Shown here: in pieces, positions 6,513 to 14,949 of the stretch
Numbering within the stretch: the stretch's first letter is position 1
Layout: every line of letters begins with the position of its first letter
NCBI GenBank assembly: GCA_910577325.1
Contig: CAJTMR010000037.1
Location: 1 to 21,302 of the forward strand
Length of the DNA stretch: 21,302 nt
From: an uncultured Parabacteroides sp.
Lineage (GTDB): Bacteria > Bacteroidota > Bacteroidia > Bacteroidales > Tannerellaceae
Direction of reading: 5' to 3'
Position numbers and translations under genes: made by a program
Notes under the pieces: model-generated
The model's database searches: none
What the model saw: only the letters and a program-made list of their open reading frames with translations
What the model was told of the DNA's origin: nothing

Positions 6513-9275
6513 TTAAAAAAGTTTCATCTGGCCGGTAATCTCATCCAGAATATCCGAATCGCTCCTATCGGCATCCGGATCAAATTCCGGTTCCTCTTCA
6601 TCACCGTCATTCCGTTCCTGTGATTGTGGTACGGAGGCAAAACGCACAGGATCAAGTTCGTTGATCGTTTCTATCTCAAAAGTCGAGATGCGTTTCCCTT
6701 TCGCCTTGAATCCCTTTACGGCAATAAATTCTTCCGCATCCAACACCAACGGTTCACGAAAGGCGTCATGCCCGCCAAATACCGCCTCAATCCGCGGATA
6801 GGTCTCGTCGGTCAGCAACATCAGGCGACTCTTCGGGTTCTCACCGAGAAAGTTCTGCTTGCGGCTTCCGGTCTCCAGTTGGAAACGTTTGAGATAGTAA
6901 TACTTTTGATCGGCATCATAAAGAGCGACTGTCCAAACCTTATTCGCATCGAACTTCTCTATGTTCAAGATAGTAGGCTCATAATGATTGCTCAAGTCGA
7001 AATTGGTCGTATAAAAATCACCATTCTGTAAGATCACCTGAATCAGGTCGTCACTCTGGAACTCACCCAGTTCCTCTCCGCGCCCGTCGTAATTCAGACG
7101 CAATACGTCGCGGTCGAACCAAACCATGCGGCCTCCCAACGTCGAACTTCCCTTTTGTTTCAGACTAACCTTGTGTATATCCGCTTTTGTCAATATATTT
7201 CCCATAGAGCCACGCCCTTTGATCGCGATCTCGCTGAAATCTTTCTCGAACACCAACAGCTTCTGACGGGGTTTCGGCTTCAGGATCACTTTCACCGTCT
7301 CGGCTTCGCCATTGGCATTGGCGCTGAAATACAGGATTCGCGAACCTTCTGTGCCTTTTGTAATGTCATATTCCTTATCACGTGTCACACCTGTCACGGC
7401 GAAACGCTTGATATGGTTATAGCCAACCTTCCCATCCCGATAGACCACATTATAGATCGTACGGTTATCATTCCGCTTGAAGACATTCAGGTAAAGGACA
7501 TCCTTTCCAACAAACATCTTTTCGCTTACCTTCACGACTTTGTATGTCCCGCTACGGTAGAAAATAATGATATCGTCGATATCGGAACAGTTGCAGATAT
7601 ATTCATCTTTCTTCAAGCTTGTCCCGATAAATCCTTCAGCACGGTTGATATACAGTTTCTCGTTCGCTTCGACCACTTTGGTCGCCTCGATCGTGTCAAA
7701 GTTACGCACTTCGGTCATGCGCGGATAATTCTTGCCGTATTTTTCTTTTAGCCCCATGAACCAGTCGACTGTATAATCGACAATATGCGCCAAATGATCA
7801 TCGATCCGGGCAATATCTTCCTTATACTGGGCAATAGTCGCATTACACTTGTCCGTATTAAACTTCAAGATACGTCCCATCCTGATCTCCATCAGTTTCA
7901 AAATATCTTCGCGAGTTACTTCCCGGATGAAATGCGGTTTGAACGGGACAAGACGTTTGTCTATATGGACGACCGCCTCATCCATATCCTTTGCCTCCTC
8001 AAATCCTTTATCCTTATAGATGCGTTCTTCAATAAATATCTTTTCCAAAGAGGCAAAAAAGAGCGACTCTTCCAATTCCCCTTTCTGTATTTCCAATTCG
8101 GTGCGAAGCAGGTACAGCGTGTCGTCAGCCGAATGTTTCAATACATCACTCACCGTCAGAAAATGCGGCTTGTTGTCCATGATAACACAGCAGTTAGGCG
8201 AAATGCTAATTTCGCAATCCGTGAAAGCATACAACGCGTCGATCGTCTTGTCGGAAGAAACGCCCGGAGCCAGATGCACGAGAATCTCCACATTACGAGC
8301 CGTGTTATCATCTACTTTCTTGATCTTGATCTTTCCCTTGTCGTTTGCTTTCAGGATCGACTCGATCAAAGTAGAAGTTGTCTTTCCGTATGGGATCTGA
8401 CTGATAACAAGCGTCTTGTTATCCAATTTCGTAATCTTGGCACGTACTTTTACAGAACCGCCACGCTCTCCATCATTATACTTCGAAACATCGATATATC
8501 CGCCAGTCTGGAAATCGGGATACAGGGTAAACGCTTCCCCCCGAAGATATGCAACGGAAGCATCCAAAAGTTCGTTGAAGTTATGCGGCAAAATTTTGGA
8601 AGAAAGTCCCACGGCAATCCCTTCCACCCCTTGTACCAGCAGTAAAGGAAACTTTACGGGAAGCGTCACTGGTTCTTTATTACGTCCGTCGTAAGAGAGT
8701 TGCCAAAGGGTTGTTTTCGGATTGAAGACTGTTTCCAGTGCGAACTTGGATAGACGCGCTTCGATGTAACGCGGAGCCGCAGCACCATCGCCGGTAAGAA
8801 TATTCCCCCAGTTTCCCTGGCAGTCAATCAACAGATCTTTCTGCCCGAGTTGTACCAGCGCCTCACCGATAGAAGCATCGCCGTGCGGATGGAACTGCAT
8901 GGTATGTCCGACGATGTTCGCTACCTTGTTGTAGCGCCCGTCATCCAAGCGTTTCATAGAATGCAGGATTCGGCGCTGTACAGGTTTTAACCCGTCATTA
9001 ATATGCGGAACGGCACGCTCCAAAATTACGTATGAGGCATAATCAAGAAACCAATCCTGATACATGCCCGACAAATGATAAGACACCCGGCTTTCCGATT
9101 TTCCGGGTATCTTATATTCCGAATGTGTTTCCTGGCTTGCATCTGTTTCGACAGTCTCATTTCTACTTTCATCAGCCGCCGGTTGTTCCTCCGTATCTTT
9201 TATTTCTTCGTTTTCGTCCTGTTCAGTAATATCTTCCGGTCTCATATATCTATCCAAATCTTTTGCATCATCCAC
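6513..9275 (-). CDS. parC: DNA topoisomerase IV / gyrase subunit A (ParC type)
   Basis: The 920-residue protein is a type IIA topoisomerase A subunit, which breaks and rejoins DNA to change supercoiling or decatenate chromosomes together with a B subunit encoded elsewhere. Motifs are LKPVQRRILHSM (96-107), the quinolone-determining segment HPHGDASIGEAL (129-140) and the catalytic tyrosine in APRYIEARLSKF (Tyr170). The C-terminal half has the length of a beta-pinwheel domain. The A-S pair at 134-135 sits in the quinolone resistance region. The first 60 residues are an acidic, low-complexity extension. The start used is a GTG at 9275; the first in-frame ATG is at 9245 (residue 11), so the start is uncertain. 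The product is called ParC rather than GyrA because of the GDASIG motif and the C-terminal sequence, with moderate certainty. Confidence 0.88.
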   Translation of the reverse strand: MDDAKDLDRYMRPEDITEQDENEEIKDTEEQPAADESRNETVETDASQETHSEYKIPGKSESRVSYHLSGMYQDWFLDYASYVILERAVPHINDGLKPVQRRILHSMKRLDDGRYNKVANIVGHTMQFHPHGDASIGEALVQLGQKDLLIDCQGNWGNILTGDGAAAPRYIEARLSKFALETVFNPKTTLWQLSYDGRNKEPVTLPVKFPLLLVQGVEGIAVGLSSKILPHNFNELLDASVAYLRGEAFTLYPDFQTGGYIDVSKYNDGERGGSVKVRAKITKLDNKTLVISQIPYGKTTSTLIESILKANDKGKIKIKKVDDNTARNVEILVHLAPGVSSDKTIDALYAFTDCEISISPNCCVIMDNKPHFLTVSDVLKHSADDTLYLLRTELEIQKGELEESLFFASLEKIFIEERIYKDKGFEEAKDMDEAVVHIDKRLVPFKPHFIREVTREDILKLMEIRMGRILKFNTDKCNATIAQYKEDIARIDDHLAHIVDYTVDWFMGLKEKYGKNYPRMTEVRNFDTIEATKVVEANEKLYINRAEGFIGTSLKKDEYICNCSDIDDIIIFYRSGTYKVVKVSEKMFVGKDVLYLNVFKRNDNRTIYNVVYRDGKVGYNHIKRFAVTGVTRDKEYDITKGTEGSRILYFSANANGEAETVKVILKPKPRQKLLVFEKDFSEIAIKGRGSMGNILTKADIHKVSLKQKGSSTLGGRMVWFDRDVLRLNYDGRGEELGEFQSDDLIQVILQNGDFYTTNFDLSNHYEPTILNIEKFDANKVWTVALYDADQKYYYLKRFQLETGSRKQNFLGENPKSRLMLLTDETYPRIEAVFGGHDAFREPLVLDAEEFIAVKGFKAKGKRISTFEIETINELDPVRFASVPQSQERNDGDEEEPEFDPDADRSDSDILDEITGQMKLF

Positions 9276-9531
9276 AGGCCTGCGTCAACCGCTCATAAGC
9301 CATAATAGGCTGTAAATATACGAAATATTGCCGAAATAATAAAAAGAGCAAGGCAAGGGTCGCAAAAATTTATTATTTAGATGTATTCATCATGCCTGCA
9401 TGCCTTTTATTTACATTTTAACGGACTACCAAAGAAAAAACAAGCATTAATACAAAGCATATCACTACCATGTAAACAAAAAAATCCAATAGGTATTGTT
9501 TTGATAAACGATTAGATCCATCCAACTTATT

Positions 9532-11070
9532 TTACGTCCCCCATGTTTCCCGATCCAAACTCCTATATTGTATGGCTTCCGCCAAATGGCGTACTTCTAT
9601 ATTCGGAGAAGCTTCCAGGTCAGCGATAGTACGGGAGACTTTCAGAATACGGTCGTAGGCACGGGCAGACAGATTAAGGCGCTGCATGGCAACCTTCAGT
9701 AAAGACAAGCCGGCACTATCAGGAACCGCATGTTCATGAAGCAGTTTAGAAGTCATTTGAGCATTACTGTAAATTCCATCATGGCCAGCAAAGCGTTTTT
9801 TCTGGATAGCACGAGCTTTCATTACACGTTCGCGTATCACCTCGCTACATTCGCAAGGAGCCCTATCCGATATCTTCTCAAAAGGGACCGGCACAATTTC
9901 CACCTGTATATCGATCCGATCCAGCAAAGGACCGGAAACGCGATTCATATATTTTTGGACAGCGCCTGGAGAACAAAGACAAGGGCGATCGGGATGATTA
10001 TAATATCCGCAGGGGCAAGGGTTCATGGAAGCGACCAACATGAAATTAGCCGGATAATCAACAGAGAAGCGGGCACGCGAAACCGTGATTGTCCGATCTT
10101 CCAAAGGTTGCCGCATGACTTCGAGCACACTCCGGTTAAATTCGGGCAATTCATCCAAGAACAAGATTCCATTATGCGCCAAGCTAATCTCTCCAGGTTG
10201 TGGGAATGCACCTCCTCCGACCATTGCCACATTCGAGATCGTATGATGGGGCGAACGGAATGGACGTTGTGTCATCAAGGAAGTGTTCAGCCCGAACTTG
10301 CCAGCGACTGAATGTATTTTGGTTGTCTCCAGCGACTCCTGCAAAGTAAAAGGCGGTAAGATGGAAGGAAGACGTTTGGCAAGCATCGACTTGCCACTTC
10401 CTGGCGGGCCTATCAGAATCAGGTTATGGCTTCCGGCTGCGGCTACTTCCAACGCACGCTTCACATTCTCCTGTCCGCGTACATCCGAAAAATCCGCTTC
10501 AAACTGAAACTGCCGGGCATAAAACTCTTCACGGGTATTGACAACCGTCGGTTCCAAATTCCGTTTTCCCGCAATAAACTCGATTACTTCCTTGATGTTC
10601 GAAACACCATACACTTCCAAGTTATTAACAACAGCAGCCTCACAAGCATTCTGCCTGGGAACGATAAAACCTTTGAATCCTTCTTCACGCGCCTTGACTG
10701 CGATCGGAAGGATTCCTTTTACCGGTTTCAGACTACCGTCCAATGATAGTTCCCCCATCATCATGTACTGACTCAGCCGGGAGGCATCCAATTCTTCGGC
10801 AGCAGCCAAAATACCGATCGCAAGCGGCAGGTCATACGACGAACCTTCCTTGCGAATGTCGGCAGGTGCCATATTGATCACAATACGGTTACGAGGGAAT
10901 TTGTAGCCACTTACTTGAAGAGCGGAGATAATGCGCTCATGACTTTCACGAACAGCCACATCGGGCAACCCGACCAGAAAAAATTGAATACCTTTCGTGC
11001 AATTCACTTCGATTGTAATAACCGTTGCCGATATACCTTGCACAGCCGCAGCGTAAGATTTGACTAACAT
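9532..11070 (-). CDS. YifB/ComM-family Mg-chelatase-like AAA ATPase
   Basis: The 512-residue protein has the full three-part family layout: an N-terminal ChlI/Lon-like domain (about 1-170, with GLPDVAVRESHERI), a central AAA+ domain, and a C-terminal Mg-chelatase helical domain (about 410-505). Walker A is GPPGSGKS (221-228) and Walker B is ILFLDELPE (302-310). A four-cysteine cluster at C352, C354, C364 and C366 and the SGPLLDRID motif (379-387) follow. ComM, the characterised member, is a hexameric helicase that extends branch migration in natural transformation; whether this copy does the same is not known. It stands alone, with the parC gene 256 bases downstream and a MITE just upstream. 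Confidence 0.9.
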   Translation of the reverse strand: MLVKSYAAAVQGISATVITIEVNCTKGIQFFLVGLPDVAVRESHERIISALQVSGYKFPRNRIVINMAPADIRKEGSSYDLPLAIGILAAAEELDASRLSQYMMMGELSLDGSLKPVKGILPIAVKAREEGFKGFIVPRQNACEAAVVNNLEVYGVSNIKEVIEFIAGKRNLEPTVVNTREEFYARQFQFEADFSDVRGQENVKRALEVAAAGSHNLILIGPPGSGKSMLAKRLPSILPPFTLQESLETTKIHSVAGKFGLNTSLMTQRPFRSPHHTISNVAMVGGGAFPQPGEISLAHNGILFLDELPEFNRSVLEVMRQPLEDRTITVSRARFSVDYPANFMLVASMNPCPCGYYNHPDRPCLCSPGAVQKYMNRVSGPLLDRIDIQVEIVPVPFEKISDRAPCECSEVIRERVMKARAIQKKRFAGHDGIYSNAQMTSKLLHEHAVPDSAGLSLLKVAMQRLNLSARAYDRILKVSRTIADLEASPNIEVRHLAEAIQYRSLDRETWGT

Positions 11071-11089
11071 AGTTAAGATTTTATGATTT

Positions 11090-11097
11090 CAAATTTA
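11090..11097 (-). promoter_or_regulatory. Candidate -7 box for yifB
   Basis: The minus strand reads TAAATTTG, matching TAnnTTTG, 19 bases before the ATG at 11070. The expected -33 position (around 11116-11119) falls at the edge of the palindromic element and has no TTTG, so an original -33 box may have been displaced. This is inference. Confidence 0.4.
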
Positions 11098-11118
11098 TAA
11101 ATTAAGATTTTTGATTTA

Positions 11119-11289
11119 GAGCCTGTTTAAATTTTGCTCATCATCCTTTTGAGAGTTCTTTTAGAAGATGTTTTTCTGTTTTTATAAGGAGCATAGCGGG
11201 CTATGTGACGAATAAAAATAGGAAAACGGACCGGAAAGAAACTCAAAGGAAACTGAAATAAACTTTTTGAACAAAATTTAAACAGGCTC
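11119..11289. mobile_element. 171-bp palindromic MITE with TTA target duplication
   Basis: The ends are perfect 18-bp inverted repeats (GAGCCTGTTTAAATTTTG and its complement at 11272-11289). They are flanked on both sides by TTA (11116-11118 and 11290-11292), consistent with a 3-bp target site duplication. The whole interior is an imperfect palindrome centred on CATAGCGGGCTATG at about 11192-11205, so the transcript would fold into one long hairpin. There is no coding capacity. The GAG-starting ends and TNA-type duplication resemble the IS1031 group of the IS5 family, suggesting mobilisation in trans by such a transposase. That assignment is tentative. Confidence 0.8.
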
Positions 11290-11317
11290 TTACGAGACCG
11301 GATGATAAGATTTTATT

Positions 11318-12451
11318 CTACAAATCATCTATTAAGTTTTCTAATGTCTGCTTTATCTCGATCCCATTATCCGTTTTCAAGATAATCTTCCCTTCTTCAT
11401 CAATCAGGAAACAACGAGGCAAAGCACTTACATTATATAGGTCGACCAACATAGCCGCCTGTCCGGCAGAATCGGTAACCAGATTCCAATCGATGCTATC
11501 CTTTGCAAGGACCTTCCTCACTTCGGCCTGATCATCATCCAAACTGATCAGCAACATATCCACCTTCTCTTTCGGATATCTCATCGCCACTTCATCCAAA
11601 TAGAGATCTTCCGTCTGGCACATATCACACCAAGGGGCCGTAAATGCAAGCAGCAAATATTTCTTAGGAAAAGAATCCAAGCTGACAGAAGTCCCGTAAA
11701 TATTCTTCACATTGAAATCTGGCGCCTCAGCTCCCAAAGCCGTCCTTTTTGCCCGCGCGCTATGCTCTTGCAACTTCCTTACTATATAAAAATTATTTAA
11801 TTTCGGGTTCAAGACAGCCAGCAACTCATCCATCTGCCGGGTATCGTCCGGATGGTTGAAATAATGTTGTATCAATACGGCAGAGGCCTCTTCATCCGGA
11901 TATTTCTTAATAGCGGCGGCGGCAGCCTCACTTAACAGATGGTTTACATTCGCCAAGCGCGAAACCATATCCGCTTCCTCTATCGAACTGTTAATGTTTT
12001 CTCTATTCTTCCTATTCAGTTGACCGATCAGATCAGCCTGTTCCTTCAATAAAGGAGCCATTTCTTTTTTTGCAGCAGAAAGCCGGTCATTAATCCGCCC
12101 GCCTTTGACACGCAACATGATAGGACAAGTGGCATCTCCGGTGATCGTCACCTTCTCCCCCTTTTCCAAATAGGCTGTTACCCAATGCCTCTTATCGGCA
12201 AAAAAAATCGTCACCTCCCGGAAATCGCCCTGTTTCTTTTCGATCAAAAATTCACCCGGCTTCTCGCAAGTCACCGTATCTACGACTTTTATATCTTCAT
12301 TCTCGAAAACGGCATATAAAGTCTGATCTTCCAGATTAGTAAGTTTCCCTTCTATCCGGTAAGCAATATTCCCGCCACACGATGACAAAGACACTATAAT
12401 CCCAACGACCAGTATTAAACGTCTAATCATGTTATACTTCATATCCCACAT
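11318..12451 (-). CDS. Thioredoxin-fold (TlpA/redoxin) lipoprotein with DUF4369-like N-domain
   Basis: The 377-residue protein has a lipoprotein signal ending in LSSC (Cys25 from the first ATG). A start at Met8 (ATG at 12430) would give a more typical signal with Cys18. Residues about 30-125 look like the DUF4369 domain common in Bacteroidetes, followed by a helical linker. The C-terminal domain (about 240-377) is a redoxin/TlpA thioredoxin fold with active-site WCDMC (274-278) and the cis-proline loop ALPRC (343-347). It is probably anchored facing the periplasm and should reduce or exchange disulfides there. The partner is unknown. A near-consensus -7 box (TATCTTTA, 12469-12476) precedes it, which would make for a very short leader. 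Confidence 0.85.
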   Translation of the reverse strand: MWDMKYNMIRRLILVVGIIVSLSSCGGNIAYRIEGKLTNLEDQTLYAVFENEDIKVVDTVTCEKPGEFLIEKKQGDFREVTIFFADKRHWVTAYLEKGEKVTITGDATCPIMLRVKGGRINDRLSAAKKEMAPLLKEQADLIGQLNRKNRENINSSIEEADMVSRLANVNHLLSEAAAAAIKKYPDEEASAVLIQHYFNHPDDTRQMDELLAVLNPKLNNFYIVRKLQEHSARAKRTALGAEAPDFNVKNIYGTSVSLDSFPKKYLLLAFTAPWCDMCQTEDLYLDEVAMRYPKEKVDMLLISLDDDQAEVRKVLAKDSIDWNLVTDSAGQAAMLVDLYNVSALPRCFLIDEEGKIILKTDNGIEIKQTLENLIDDL

Positions 12452-12629
12452 TAACAGATAATTTGGGATAAAGATAAGAATAAATTTTTAAATATCCTAA
12501 CATTTATAAATTTAGCCAGGGCAACCGCACCAAAATCATAAAGCATCCCTCTGTTTTCACCACCGACCGATACGGACTAACCATACATGTTTTTGCCAAA
12601 ACAACTATCATACTATCATATTCATTTGT

Positions 12630-12649
12630 ATATTGTTTTAAAACAATAT
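12630..12649. repeat. Perfect 20-bp palindrome
   Basis: ATATTGTTTTAAAACAATAT reads identically on both strands with no spacer. It lies near the left end of the repeat element. A dimeric protein-binding site or cruciform is possible; no function is known. Confidence 0.65.
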
Positions 12650-12663
12650 GTTATGGAATGATA

Positions 12664-12720
12664 GTTGCCGTTTTTAACTATCATTCATCTATCACACCTA
12701 TCATAGTTAAAAACGATAAC
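12664..12720. repeat. 18-bp inverted repeat within the element
   Basis: The arm 12664-12681 (ending CGTTTTTAACTAT) pairs with 12703-12720 (starting ATAGTTAAAAACG) with two mismatches and a 21-base loop containing more CTATCA copies. Confidence 0.6.
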
Positions 12721-12847
12721 ATCCTGTGTATCAATTATACGATAAAAACAGAGACCGTCCGGGAACAGGTGCAGAATATGTTAAAACGGCTTCTTTTTTC
12801 ATCAAGACAGGCTTTTCTTTTGTCAAAAACAACTTTTAAAGCCGCTT

Positions 12848-12905
12848 GAGACCCGGGTGTACCCACTACGGAGACCCGGGTGCGGGAGAGGTGCAGACCC
12901 GGGTC
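12848..12905. repeat. Three GACCCGGGT repeats at 23-bp spacing
   Basis: GAGACCCGGGTG occurs at 12848-12859 and 12871-12882, and CAGACCCGGGTC at 12894-12905, so the starts are exactly 23 bases apart. Every copy contains the palindromic core ACCCGGGT, and the third extends to the 14-bp palindrome CAGACCCGGGTCTG. Evenly phased sites about two helical turns apart resemble protein-binding iterons. Confidence 0.65.
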
Positions 12906-12991
12906 TGTGCGAGACCTTTGCGGGGATGCGGGGGTGTTTATTCGCCGTGTTAGAGGCGCTTTTATGCCCTGTTTTTGCATCTTTTCCGGCG

Positions 12992-13054
12992 ATGGCTATT
13001 TATGCATGCGTAAGCATAAATGATACATTATCAGTTGTATAGACAAATAGCCAT
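12992..13054. repeat. Nested hairpins near right end of the element
   Basis: ATGGCTATTT (12992-13001) pairs perfectly with AAATAGCCAT (13045-13054). Enclosed in the loop are two smaller inverted repeats, TATGC/GCATA and TGATA-CAT-TATCA, so the region can fold into a branched structure. Confidence 0.55.
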
Positions 13055-13162
13055 TTAAAAAGCATGATAAACGCATGATAGTATGATGGTTGGTTTACGA
13101 AATTTTCATGGAAGAAGAGAAGTGGTTCCGGATGGCAATTCAATTCATGAACCTCAGAAGGA

Positions 13163-13198
13163 TAATAAAAACAAAGCGCAGAACCGAAGTCCTGCGCT
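13163..13198 (-). terminator. Intrinsic terminator of pckA with UUCG tetraloop
   Basis: On the minus strand AGCGCAGGAC and GTTCTGCGCT form a 10-bp stem (one G-U pair) closed by C-TTCG-G, an especially stable tetraloop. It is followed by TTTGTTTTTATT. It begins 24 bases after the pckA stop. Confidence 0.9.
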
Positions 13199-13222
13199 CT
13201 TATATGGTCGTTATGTATATTA

Positions 13223-14830
13223 TTACAATTTCGGACCGGCAGCAACCAGATTTTTACCAGCTTCATTACCTGTGAACTTAGCGAAGTTCTTAATGAAACG
13301 GCCAGCCAAATCTTTTGCCTTTTCTTCCCACTGTGCAGCATCAGCGTAAGTATCACGCGGATCTAAGATCTTAGGATCGACACCCGGCAATTCAGTCGGA
13401 ACGACAAAGTCGAAATACGGGATTGTCTTAGTCGGAGCTTTTTCGATAGAACCGTCCAAGATAGCATCGATGATACCTCTTGTATCCTTGATGGAAATAC
13501 GTTTGCCAGTACCGTTCCAACCAGTATTAACCAAATAAGCCTTAGCACCGGTCATTTCCATCTTCTTAACCAATTCTTCGCCGTATTTTGTCGGGTGCAG
13601 TGACAAGAAAGCAGCACCGAAGCAAGCAGAGAATGTCGGAGTCGGTTCAGTGATACCACGTTCTGTACCAGCTAATTTAGCTGTAAAGCCAGACAGGAAG
13701 TAATACTGAGTCTGTTCCGGGTTCAGGATAGATACCGGAGGCAATACGCCGAATGCATCAGCAGACAGGAAGATAACCTGTTTTGCGTGCGGGCCTTTAG
13801 AAACCGGCTTAACGATGTTTTCGATGTGATAGATCGGGTAAGAAACACGTGTGTTTTCAGTTACGCTCTTATCTGCAAAGTCGATTGTACCGTCGGCAGC
13901 AACCGTAACATTTTCAAGAAGAGCGTCACGTTTGATAGCGTTGTAGATATCCGGTTCGCTTTCTTTGTCCAGATTGATAACCTTGGCGTAGCAACCTCCT
14001 TCGTAGTTGAACACACCTTCGTTATCCCATCCGTGTTCGTCATCACCGATCAACAGGCGTTTCGGGTCGGTAGACAAAGTAGTCTTACCTGTACCAGACA
14101 GACCGAAGAAGATAGCAGAGCTTGTACCTTCCTTATCCGTGTTAGCGGAACAGTGCATAGAAGCGATACCACGCAACGGATTCATGTAGTTCATAATGGA
14201 GAACATGCCCTTCTTCATTTCACCACCGTACCAAGTGTTCAGGATAACCTGTTCCTTAGTCTTCAGGTTGAATACGGTAGCTGTTTCAGAGTTCAAGCCC
14301 AATTCTTTGTAGTTGTCAACTTTAGCTTTAGAAGCGTTGAAACATACGAAATCAGGTTCTCCGTAATTAGCCAGTTCTTCAGCTGTCGGGCGGATAAACA
14401 TGTTAGTTACAAAATGTGCCTGCCATGCTACTTCCATGATGAAACGAACTTTCATACGAGTAGCTTCGTTAGCGCCGCAGAAAGTATCGACTACAAACAA
14501 ACGTTTACCTGATAATTCTTTTACAGCTTTAGCTTTCAAATCAGCCCAAGCTTCTTCAGAACAAGGTTTGTTATCGTTTTTATATTCTTCAGAAGTCCAC
14601 CATACTGAATCTTCGCTGGCTTCGTTCTTTACAAAAAATTTATCTTTAGGAGAACGACCTGTGTAAACACCTGTCATTACGTTTACAGTACCCAGTTCTG
14701 TTACCTGGCCTTTTTCAAAGCCTTCCAAACCCGGTTTCGTTTCTTCTGCGAACAGAACATCGTAAGACGGATTGTGCAGGATTTCTTTCACATCCTGAAT
14801 TCCATACTTGCTTAAATCTAATGTAGCCAT
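13223..14830 (-). CDS. pckA: Phosphoenolpyruvate carboxykinase (ATP)
   Basis: The 535-residue length is normal for the ATP-dependent family. The enzyme interconverts oxaloacetate + ATP and PEP + CO2 + ADP in the cytoplasm. Key motifs are the substrate-binding TGRSPKDKF (57-65), the metal-site YGGEMKKG (201-208), the P-loop GLSGTGKT (243-250) and the kinase-2 motif GDDEHGWD (262-269). In succinate- and propionate-forming Bacteroidales this enzyme usually runs in the carboxylating direction, making oxaloacetate and conserving ATP. That is known for relatives and inferred here. The gene is monocistronic, with its own leader of about 110 bases and a strong terminator. Confidence 0.97.
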   Translation of the reverse strand: MATLDLSKYGIQDVKEILHNPSYDVLFAEETKPGLEGFEKGQVTELGTVNVMTGVYTGRSPKDKFFVKNEASEDSVWWTSEEYKNDNKPCSEEAWADLKAKAVKELSGKRLFVVDTFCGANEATRMKVRFIMEVAWQAHFVTNMFIRPTAEELANYGEPDFVCFNASKAKVDNYKELGLNSETATVFNLKTKEQVILNTWYGGEMKKGMFSIMNYMNPLRGIASMHCSANTDKEGTSSAIFFGLSGTGKTTLSTDPKRLLIGDDEHGWDNEGVFNYEGGCYAKVINLDKESEPDIYNAIKRDALLENVTVAADGTIDFADKSVTENTRVSYPIYHIENIVKPVSKGPHAKQVIFLSADAFGVLPPVSILNPEQTQYYFLSGFTAKLAGTERGITEPTPTFSACFGAAFLSLHPTKYGEELVKKMEMTGAKAYLVNTGWNGTGKRISIKDTRGIIDAILDGSIEKAPTKTIPYFDFVVPTELPGVDPKILDPRDTYADAAQWEEKAKDLAGRFIKNFAKFTGNEAGKNLVAAGPKL

Positions 14831-14949
14831 CTTGAAATTAATTTAATTGATTGACTTTATATAACTTTTCTCTCTACTCAACGTATAAAATACAAGGCAA
14901 ATCATCTTTATTCCTAACTCGTTGTTCCCTCGCCTTGTTAATCACGGTA

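Larger units (their letters stand above)
12598..13096. repeat. About 499-bp element with imperfect 22-bp inverted ends
   Basis: The left end (12598-12619) and the complement of the right end (13075-13096) agree at 20 of 22 positions; the shared core is ATCATACTATCAT preceded by AAC and one variable base. Each end contains a tandem pair of the 8-mer ACTATCAT or its complement, with one mismatch at the right. Further single copies of this 8-mer occur at 12658-12665 (inverted) and 12677-12684. Inside lie a 20-bp palindrome, two hairpins and three GC-rich repeats. No transposase and no flanking duplication are visible. It may be a non-autonomous mobile or REP-like intergenic element, which is inference. 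Confidence 0.6.
12452..13222. other. 770-bp non-coding stretch rich in structured repeats
   Basis: No credible gene lies between the thioredoxin-like gene and pckA. Frames of 60-90 codons here cross the repeats on both strands and have no coding character. The stretch holds a near-consensus -7 box at its left edge, a roughly 500-bp element with inverted ends (12598-13096), and the pckA terminator (13163-13198). Base composition is sharply mosaic, AT-rich at both sides and strongly GC-rich between about 12849 and 12960. Confidence 0.75.

Noticed and set aside
7785..8645. 286-residue plus-strand frame opposite parC
   Set aside because: It is antisense to conserved topoisomerase coding sequence and reads as a compositional shadow.
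12848..12905. CRISPR-like array
   Set aside because: Only three 12-base repeats with 11-base spacers are present, which is far too short for a CRISPR repeat-spacer unit, and no cas genes are nearby.
12735..12980. 81-residue reverse-strand frame across the GC-rich repeats
   Set aside because: Its sequence is a translation of the 23-bp spaced repeats and palindromes, with no domain and low-complexity basic composition; best read as a shadow of the non-coding element.
13083..13349. 88-residue plus-strand frame crossing the pckA terminator and C-terminal coding region
   Set aside because: It overlaps the pckA 3' end and terminator on the opposite strand and shows no coding features.
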